Source: Pseudovibrio sp000156235
GTDB lineage: Bacteria; Pseudomonadota; Alphaproteobacteria; Rhizobiales; Stappiaceae
Reading direction: 5' to 3'
DNA: 64,000 nt
Assembly (NCBI RefSeq): GCF_000156235.1
Contig: NZ_DS996810.1
Span: 310,001 to 374,000 of the forward strand
Positions 59,032 through 64,000 of this stretch are shown here, one piece after another. Numbering within the stretch: position 1 is the stretch's first letter; each line of letters opens with the position of its first letter. A program made the translations under genes and the position numbers. The notes beneath the pieces were generated by a model. The model did no database searches and was not told the DNA's origin. It saw nothing but the letters and a program-made list of their open reading frames with translations.

Positions 59032-59079
59032 ATATCCAAAAAATTCCAACTTCGCGAAAACTCAGCTTCTAAGAGAAAC

Positions 59080-59154
59080 TGGAGCGGGCGATGAGATTCG
59101 AACTCACGACCCTAACCTTGGCAAGGTTATGCTCTACCCCTGAGCTACGCCCGC
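59080..59154 (-). tRNA. tRNA-Gly (GCC), copy 2
   Basis: Identical to copy 1 in acceptor, D and anticodon arms, with an encoded CCA. The T stem is GTGAG/CTCAT instead of GGGCG/CGCCT, paired changes that keep the arm. The tandem pair is separated by 48 bp and probably cotranscribed; a possible promoter (TTGCAT...TATAG) lies about 50 bp upstream. Confidence 0.96.
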
Positions 59155-59931
59155 ATTCTGTTTCGCTAGGACCGTTTGTTGCGGCCCCGTCGGTGAGGTG
59201 GGAGCTATATGACAAAAGCTCGGGGTGAATGCAACAAGGAATTTGAAATTCATTGTGGGATTTCCAAGCGTTTGTGGACGTAACTGTTGTGAGGCTGATC
59301 TTATAAGGTGTTTAAATACAATGCTTTATGCTAAATTATAAGGTGTTTTTCCCGTTGTGGAAATAATTGCATCTGCGCAAAATAACCTATGTGATTTTGT
59401 CGGAAGTTGAGGTGGCAAGCTGCAAAAAAGAATTTAGTTATCTCATATATCTCAATGGGATCAGGAATTTTTTTGTCTGACTGGGAAAATTGTCTGTGAG
59501 ATCATGGCTGAGAAATCTTTAGCAGAGAGGGGCGAGATCACATTTTGTAAGTGGGGGCAGTATGTCGCACATACAGATTTGTATACTAGCTGAGAACTTT
59601 TTCAGCGATCCAGTGCTGCCCTTAGGAAACGCAAGTTGCAGGTTTTGAGAGTACTCAATTAGAATACTATATTAGAGTTATTCTAAATCCAAAAAGAGAT
59701 AAACTGTACATGCTGTATGATTAGTATTTTCTAATATTAATGTATTTGTAAGTATATCTTCAATTCATATTCTGAATATTTTTTATAAATCTAAATACTG
59801 CATCGATAGAGTTGGTGTTGTGTTGGGGTTTTAGTTTTGAGAATGCTATAGTAAATGTCAAGCGGTTGCATCAATGTGCTTTTGTTTGTAGTGATTCTAA
59901 AATCCATTATCTCGTGATGATGGAGGAATTC
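59155..59931 (+). other. Long AT-rich leader region of the cytochrome c peroxidase gene
   Basis: About 775 bp without a convincing gene. It includes a 13-bp direct repeat TTATAAGGTGTTT at 59301-59313 and 59336-59348 (35 bp apart), and an Irr-like box at 59671-59687. An in-frame start upstream of the peroxidase at 59812 is not supported. Confidence 0.45.
59671..59687. promoter_or_regulatory. ICE/Irr-box-like palindrome
   Basis: ATTAGAGTTATTCTAAA matches the alphaproteobacterial iron control element TTTAGAA-N3-TTCTAAA with two mismatches in the left arm. A second half-site TTAGAA lies upstream at 59659. It suggests iron-responsive control of the haem peroxidase. Confidence 0.4.
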
Positions 59932-60996
59932 ATGCGAGCCATAATTAAGACATTGATTGGCGCATCTGTTCTCAGCTTAGCTGCTCAGGGAGGAGCCTTG
60001 GCTCAGTCTGAGTTGTTGGAAGAGGCGCGCTCTTACTTCAAGCCGATCCCGCACGCTGTACCTACTGTAAAAGGCAACACAATCACCCGCGAAAAAATCG
60101 ATCTGGGGCGCAAGCTGTTTTTTGATCCGCGGCTATCGCTCTCTGGTTTGTTGTCGTGCAACAGTTGTCACAACCTTGGCATGGGTGGGGATGACAATCT
60201 GGAAACATCCATCGGCCATGGATGGCAGAAGGGGCCGCGCAATGCGCCTACCGTTCTGAATGCTGTATTCAACCTTGCTCAGTTCTGGGATGGTCGTGCT
60301 GAAGACCTGAAGGAACAAGCAAAAGGCCCTGTGCAGGCTGGTGTTGAAATGGCCAGCACGCCAGAGCGGGTTGAAGCTGTGCTGAACAGTATGCCTGGCT
60401 ACACCGAGCAGTTTGCGAGAGCATTCCCCGGTGAAGATAAAGCGACGAACTTCGACAATATGGCGAAGGCTATCGAAGCTTATGAGGCCACTCTGATCAC
60501 GCCTGCGTCTAAGTTTGACCTGTTCCTTGAGGGCAATGAAAACGCGCTCAGTGCTCAGGAGAAGCAGGGACTTCAGGCGTTTATGGACACCGGTTGTGCT
60601 GCTTGTCATGGCGGTGTGAACATTGGTGGTGAAGGGTACTATCCATTTGGTGTGGTTGAGAAACCTGGTGCTGATGTTCTTCCGGCAAACGACAAAGGCC
60701 GCTTTGCTGTCACTCAAACCGCAGAGGAAGAATACGTTTTCCGTGCATCTCCACTGCGTAACATCGATCTGACAGCCCCTTACTTCCATTCAGGTAAAGT
60801 TTGGGATCTGAAACAGGCAGTTGCCATTATGGCCAGCTCTCAGCTGGGTGCGGAACTGACTGAAGAAGATATTGATGCAATCACTGCTTTCCTGAAGACC
60901 CTTACAGGTGAGCAGCCGGTTGTTGAGTATCCGATCCTTCCAGTTCGGACAGATTCTACACCACTCCCTGATCCGTCTGTCATGACGGCTCACTAA
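59932..60996 (+). CDS. Di-haem cytochrome c peroxidase
   Basis: A 354-residue periplasmic enzyme that reduces hydrogen peroxide with electrons from cytochrome c. A signal peptide (MRAIIKTLIGASVLSLAAQ, cleavage near ALA at about residue 24) is followed by two haem c sites, CNSCH and CAACH. LGRKLFFDPRLSLSG, NAPTVLNAVFNLAQFWDGR (core FWDGR), TSIGHGWQKGPRNAPT and SPLRNIDLTAPYFHSGKV are characteristic of CcpA/MauG-type peroxidases. ATG at 59932 follows GGAGG closely, and the longer frame upstream lacks features. It is followed by a strong terminator and may be regulated by iron or peroxide. Confidence 0.94.
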   Translation: MRAIIKTLIGASVLSLAAQGGALAQSELLEEARSYFKPIPHAVPTVKGNTITREKIDLGRKLFFDPRLSLSGLLSCNSCHNLGMGGDDNLETSIGHGWQKGPRNAPTVLNAVFNLAQFWDGRAEDLKEQAKGPVQAGVEMASTPERVEAVLNSMPGYTEQFARAFPGEDKATNFDNMAKAIEAYEATLITPASKFDLFLEGNENALSAQEKQGLQAFMDTGCAACHGGVNIGGEGYYPFGVVEKPGADVLPANDKGRFAVTQTAEEEYVFRASPLRNIDLTAPYFHSGKVWDLKQAVAIMASSQLGAELTEEDIDAITAFLKTLTGEQPVVEYPILPVRTDSTPLPDPSVMTAH

Positions 60997-61024
60997 GCAA
61001 ACTATTCGCCCCCGGTTTGCGAGA

Positions 61025-61059
61025 GGCAGGCAGTTCTTATGGACTGCTTGCCTTTTTTT
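61025..61059 (+). terminator. Rho-independent terminator after cytochrome c peroxidase
   Basis: GGCAGGCAGT (61025-61034) pairs with ACTGCTTGCC (61043-61052) with one G-U pair, followed by seven T residues. Confidence 0.92.
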
Positions 61060-61137
61060 ATGGGTGGCTTAAAACGGTGCAGCAATTGTGTAGCAAACAT
61101 TTGGTTTATCTCAGAGACTTGGGGGAGGTTCTTCTAT

Positions 61138-61665
61138 ATGCCAGCAAGCCGTTCGCAACTGATATCCTTTTTGGAAGAACTGAACATTCCGGTTTCTACC
61201 ATTGATCATGAACCGGTTTTCACGGTTGCTGAGTCTGCTGACTTGCATGATCGTATTCCTGGCGGGCACACCAAGAACCTCTTTTTGAAAGACAAGAAGG
61301 GGAATCTCTTTTTGGTTGTTGCGCTTCATGATGCTACGATTGATCTGAAGAAGATCTCCGGCATCATTGGTGCATCTGGTCGTGTTTCTTTTGGTAAGGC
61401 TGATCTGTTGGAAGAGGTTCTGGGTGTAACGCCGGGATCTGTGACACCGTTTTCTCTGATCAATGATCGCGAGGAGCAGCGGGTTTCTGTTGTGTTTGAC
61501 GCGAACATGATGGAGCAGGAGATTCTGAACTTCCATCCGCTGCTGAACAACGCTTCGACAGCGATTTCGGCAGATGGGCTGATGGCTTTTGCAAAGGCGT
61601 GTGGGCATGATGCCAGAGTGCTTGCGGTGTCTGCTGAGGCGCAGAAAGTCACTGAAGATCTATAA
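61138..61665 (+). CDS. proX: Prolyl-tRNA editing protein ProX/YbaK
   Basis: A 175-residue trans-editing deacylase that hydrolyses Ala-tRNA-Pro or related mischarged tRNAs. IPVSTIDHEPVFTVAES (core DHEPVFTV) starts the YbaK/EbsC fold; GGHTKNLFLKDKKGNLFLVV (core TKNLFLKDKKG) holds the catalytic lysine, and LGVTPGSVTPFSLIND is conserved. In many alphaproteobacteria this free-standing domain replaces an editing domain on ProRS. ATG at 61138 follows GGAGG at about 9 nt; the frame is open 33 codons upstream without conserved sequence. It precedes cnoX by 121 bp. Confidence 0.9.
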   Translation: MPASRSQLISFLEELNIPVSTIDHEPVFTVAESADLHDRIPGGHTKNLFLKDKKGNLFLVVALHDATIDLKKISGIIGASGRVSFGKADLLEEVLGVTPGSVTPFSLINDREEQRVSVVFDANMMEQEILNFHPLLNNASTAISADGLMAFAKACGHDARVLAVSAEAQKVTEDL

Positions 61666-61786
61666 AAACTGAGTGATCGCCAATTGTAATTGGTCTCGTC
61701 TAAGACCATTTTAGGCAGCAGTTAAAGGTTTTGATATGCGGAGCGCTGATAAAAGCAGCTCCCAGTTCAGGTAAAGGGTCAAGATA

Positions 61787-62782
61787 ATGAGTGGATCCGG
61801 TTATTCCGTAGGTGGCAGCTTTGGAGGCTCCCTTGGTGGTGGATATGGCGGTGGTTACCAGACCAACACGCAGGCTGGTGCGGCTTCCCCAACCGCTGCT
61901 CCTGCAGCTGCGGCTGACTTGATTGTAGATACGACCACTCAGACCTTTGTGCAGGACGTAATCGAGGGCTCCCGTAATCAGGTTGTTCTCGTTGATTTCT
62001 GGGCACCTTGGTGTGGTCCGTGTAAGCAGCTTACTCCGACGCTTGAGAAAGTGGTCAAGGAAGCGAATGGCGCTGTTAAGCTGGTGAAGATGAACATCGA
62101 AGAGTACCCGGAAGTTGCGGGTCAGATGGGTGTTCAGTCGATTCCGGCTGTATTTGCGTTTAAAGGTGGCCAGCCTGTTGATGGCTTCATGGGCGCGCAG
62201 ACCGAGGGTGAAGTTAAAAAGTTCCTCGACCGCATCGGCGTGAAGATTGGTCCAAGCGATCTGGAAGTGATGCTTGAGAAGGCTGATGAGCTTCGCGATG
62301 CGGAAGGTTATCCGGAAGCAGCGCAGCTTTACGGCGGAGCGCTTTCTATTGATGCTGGTAACGTGCATGCACTGAGTGGCCTTGCTATGTGCTATCTCGC
62401 TCTTGGTGAGAAGGAACATGCCAAGCAGATGCTCGACATGGTTCCGGAAGACAAGCAGGATTCTCAGCAGTTTATTGCGGCTAAGGCTGCGCTGGAACTT
62501 GCTGAACAGTCAGAAGGACTGGACGACCTTGCTGAACTGCGTGAGCGCGTGGAAGCAAATGCAGATGATCATCAGGCCCGTTTTGACCTTGCGCTTGCAT
62601 TGAGCGGTAAAGGCGACAAGACCGGTGCTGTTGATGAGCTGATTGAAATTATTCGCCGTGACCGCGAGTGGAATGAAGATGGTGCACGCAAACAGTTGCT
62701 GCAGTTTTTTGAGGCCTGGGGCTTCAAAGATGCAGGTGCTGTTTACGGTCGCCGTAAACTCTCCTCAATTTTATTCTCGTAA
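61787..62782 (+). CDS. cnoX: CnoX/YbbN-type thioredoxin-TPR co-chaperone
   Basis: A 331-residue protein with a thioredoxin domain (residues 45-150) and a helical TPR-like C-terminal part. The first 45 residues are Gly/Ser/Ala-rich. The active-site sequence is DFWAPWCGPCKQL, so both cysteines are kept, unlike E. coli CnoX. RMGVQSIPAVFAFKGG-like sequence (QMGVQSIPAVFAF) contains the cis-proline. The family hands clients to GroEL and protects them from oxidation. A LON-domain gene follows at 34 bp and Trm112 after that, a conserved alphaproteobacterial order. Confidence 0.92.
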   Translation: MSGSGYSVGGSFGGSLGGGYGGGYQTNTQAGAASPTAAPAAAADLIVDTTTQTFVQDVIEGSRNQVVLVDFWAPWCGPCKQLTPTLEKVVKEANGAVKLVKMNIEEYPEVAGQMGVQSIPAVFAFKGGQPVDGFMGAQTEGEVKKFLDRIGVKIGPSDLEVMLEKADELRDAEGYPEAAQLYGGALSIDAGNVHALSGLAMCYLALGEKEHAKQMLDMVPEDKQDSQQFIAAKAALELAEQSEGLDDLAELRERVEANADDHQARFDLALALSGKGDKTGAVDELIEIIRRDREWNEDGARKQLLQFFEAWGFKDAGAVYGRRKLSSILFS

Positions 62783-62816
62783 TCTTGGCCTAATGATAAG
62801 AGCGGAGAGCACTTAA

Positions 62817-63506
62817 GTGGCCTCGATGACTGTTGGAAATGCGACCTACGCAGGTCTGGATGATCTGCCGCAGGTTGTGCCGTTGTTTGTTTTGCCGGGA
62901 GCTATCTTGCTCCCGCGCTCCCATATGCCTCTCAATGTTTTTGAGCCGCGCTACACCGCGATGATCGACAGTGCTTTGCGCACTGACCGGATGATTGGTG
63001 TTATTCAGCCGCAGTTTGATACAAGCGATGAAGAGTTGGCCGGACGGCCAAAGCTTTGCACCGTTGGCTGTATGGGGCGTATTACCGGTTTCCAGGAGAG
63101 TGGTGATGGCCGCTATCTGATTACGCTTTCCGGTGTTTCCCGCTTTGAGCTTCGTGGTGAGTTGGAAGAACGTGCGCCGTTTCGTCGTGGGCATGTGGAT
63201 CCGACCCGATTTGCCAGTGACCTGAAGACAGGTCTTGGTGAAGACGATGTAGACCGCGAGCTGCTGCTTTCAACGCTCAAGGAGTATTTGAGCGTGAATG
63301 ATCTGGAAGCGGACTGGGATAGCGTGAATTCTGCTTCGACCGAGGTATTGGTCAATGCACTGTGCATGATGAGTCCTTATGGACCTAAAGAGAAGCAGGC
63401 TCTGTTGGAAACAGAGAATCTGAAAGTGCGTGCGGATACGCTGATTGCGCTGGCTGAAGTGGAGCTGGCACGAGGCAACGGTGGTGCTGGTAGCACTCTT
63501 CAGTAA
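62817..63506 (+). CDS. LON N-terminal substrate-binding domain protein
   Basis: A 229-residue protein containing only the Lon substrate-binding (LON_substr_bdg) domain without protease. VVPLFVLPGAILLPRSHMPLNVFEPRY (core PLFVLPGAILLP and LNVFEPRY) is the hallmark, followed by IGVIQPQFD, GCMGRITGFQESGDGRYLITLSG (core GCMGRI). These stand-alone domains may deliver or sense proteins for degradation, but no activity is proven. Translation starts at GTG 62817 or ATG 62826 with GGAGAG upstream. It lies between cnoX and Trm112 in the same direction. Confidence 0.9.
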   Translation: MASMTVGNATYAGLDDLPQVVPLFVLPGAILLPRSHMPLNVFEPRYTAMIDSALRTDRMIGVIQPQFDTSDEELAGRPKLCTVGCMGRITGFQESGDGRYLITLSGVSRFELRGELEERAPFRRGHVDPTRFASDLKTGLGEDDVDRELLLSTLKEYLSVNDLEADWDSVNSASTEVLVNALCMMSPYGPKEKQALLETENLKVRADTLIALAEVELARGNGGAGSTLQ

Positions 63507-63539
63507 TGCAAGTAATGATAAGAGATGAATGAGGGCTCT

Positions 63540-63731
63540 ATGAGCGAATTTGAAGCGCCACAGCTGGACCGACGCCTTCTGGAGTTGTTGGTCTGCCCTG
63601 TGACGAAGACAACGCTTGAGTACAACGCTGAGAACCAGGAGTTGATTTCTCGCGCTGCTAAGCTGGCTTACCCAATTCGGAACGGCATTCCGATCATGTT
63701 GGAAGAAGAAGCACGTAAGCTAGAAGACTAA
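63540..63731 (+). CDS. Trm112-family protein (UPF0434)
   Basis: A 63-residue protein. LLELLVCPVTKTTLEYN and AYPIRNGIPIMLEEEAR are the characteristic blocks; one CP knuckle remains where eukaryotic Trm112 has two zinc pairs. In bacteria it may partner methyltransferases, as Trm112 does in eukaryotes, but this is unproven. ATG at 63540 follows GAGGG. It ends the cnoX-LON-Trm112 cluster and is followed by a terminator shared with the opposite gene. Confidence 0.9.
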   Translation: MSEFEAPQLDRRLLELLVCPVTKTTLEYNAENQELISRAAKLAYPIRNGIPIMLEEEARKLED

Positions 63732-63738
63732 ATGCTTT

Positions 63739-63769
63739 AAAGGCTAGGAGAGATGATCTTCTAGCCTTT
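63739..63769. terminator. Bidirectional terminator between Trm112 and DUF167 genes
   Basis: AAAGGCTAG (63739-63747) pairs with CTAGCCTTT (63761-63769) around a 13-nt loop, followed by TTG. It overlaps the stop codon of the DUF167 gene. Confidence 0.78.
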
Positions 63770-64000
63770 TTGCCAGATCCTGCGGTTCACCCAGAACGCG
63801 CAGCGTTTTTATACGGGCCGTGGAGCCTGCAATTAATTCAGCTGAAGATTTTGGAACAGAGAGTGCTTTTGCAAACAGGGCTGCAACGGCTTTGTTGGCT
63901 GCGCCCTTTTCCGGCACTGCGCGAACTTTCGCCAAAACAAGCGGACGTCCGTCAGACTGTGCGCCGATTTTCTCAATCTGATCTTTGGAGGATTTGGGGG
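63744..64000 (-). CDS. DUF167 (YggU/UPF0235) family protein, N-terminus beyond window
   Basis: The frame is open on the minus strand from the window edge to TAG at 63744, giving at least 85 residues. VLAKVRAVPEKGAANKAVAALFAKALSVPKSSAELIAGSTARIKTLRV is the core of the DUF167 fold (key residues: KVRAVPEKGAANKA, VPKSS, GSTARIKT). Family members are small proteins of unknown function, often near YggT. The start lies outside the window. It is convergent with Trm112. Confidence 0.85.
   Translation of the reverse strand, partial: PKSSKDQIEKIGAQSDGRPLVLAKVRAVPEKGAANKAVAALFAKALSVPKSSAELIAGSTARIKTLRVLGEPQDLAKRLEDHLS

Noticed and set aside
1..64000. CRISPR arrays, insertion sequences, prophage, rRNA operons
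   Set aside because: No regularly spaced repeats, transposases, integrases, phage structural genes or rRNA sequence seen anywhere in the window.

Overview
The window looks like chromosomal DNA of a marine-type alphaproteobacterium, most likely a Stappiaceae/Hyphomicrobiales organism such as Pseudovibrio. This rests on gene content and layout: the chorismate mutase-hisC-tyrC cluster, the metX-metW pair, the ethylmalonyl-CoA pathway genes ecm and ccr, an imuA-imuB-dnaE2 cassette with a GAAC-N7-GAAC (alphaproteobacterial LexA) box, an IalB-family protein, CnoX followed by LON and Trm112 domain genes, and a 45-bp palindrome of the CCGAAAA...TTTTCGG kind common in Rhizobiales. The species is inferred from remembered family distribution, not from a database search.

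Layout. 1-9000: a YcaQ-type glycosylase, a MAPEG protein, methyltransferases, argG, a gloB-cupin pair, and metX-metW for methionine. 9100-12200: chorismate mutase, aromatic/histidinol-phosphate aminotransferase and arogenate/prephenate dehydrogenase. 12300-16400: sodC, a GC-rich stretch full of inverted repeats with no convincing gene (12964-13324), a fatty acid hydroxylase/sterol desaturase family protein, and typA. 16700-20900: a regulatory and efflux block (cupin, two AraC regulators, a Bcr/CflA-type exporter, a small monooxygenase-fold protein). 21000-26200: folP-folK, a cytochrome b561 divergent from a MarR regulator, and a Zn/Cd/Pb P-type ATPase with an unusual Cys/His-rich N-terminus. 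26200-35200: membrane proteins, a SABATH-like carboxyl methyltransferase, rlmN, IalB, an RNA methyltransferase, a quinone reductase, exonuclease III and two exported Pro-rich proteins. 35200-44700: a Tat-exported metallo-beta-lactamase-fold protein facing its probable LysR regulator, ecm divergent from ccr, and a glycine betaine/proline-type ABC transporter. 44800-55700: a CAP lipoprotein, an acyl-CoA synthetase, a FemAB-like/flippase pair and the SOS mutasome cassette. 55700-64000: small conserved genes, a 156-nt imperfect hairpin (56941-57096), two tRNA-Gly(GCC) genes, a di-haem cytochrome c peroxidase, ProX/YbaK, CnoX, LON-domain, Trm112 and DUF167 genes.

Most of the window is housekeeping DNA without insertion sequences, phage genes, rRNA or CRISPR arrays. 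The least explained parts are non-coding: the multi-hairpin block at 12964-13324, the long hairpin at 56941-57096, and the two diverged copies of a 45-bp palindrome (22450-22494 and 29943-29987) that differ by compensatory changes in their arms. Many genes sit in divergent regulator/target pairs with clear palindromes between them (17188-17215, 23065-23076, 36243-36257), and several operons end in strong hairpin terminators.

Start codons were chosen by ribosome-binding site and family length, and often lie inside the longest reading frame. All family assignments are from motif recognition by eye.
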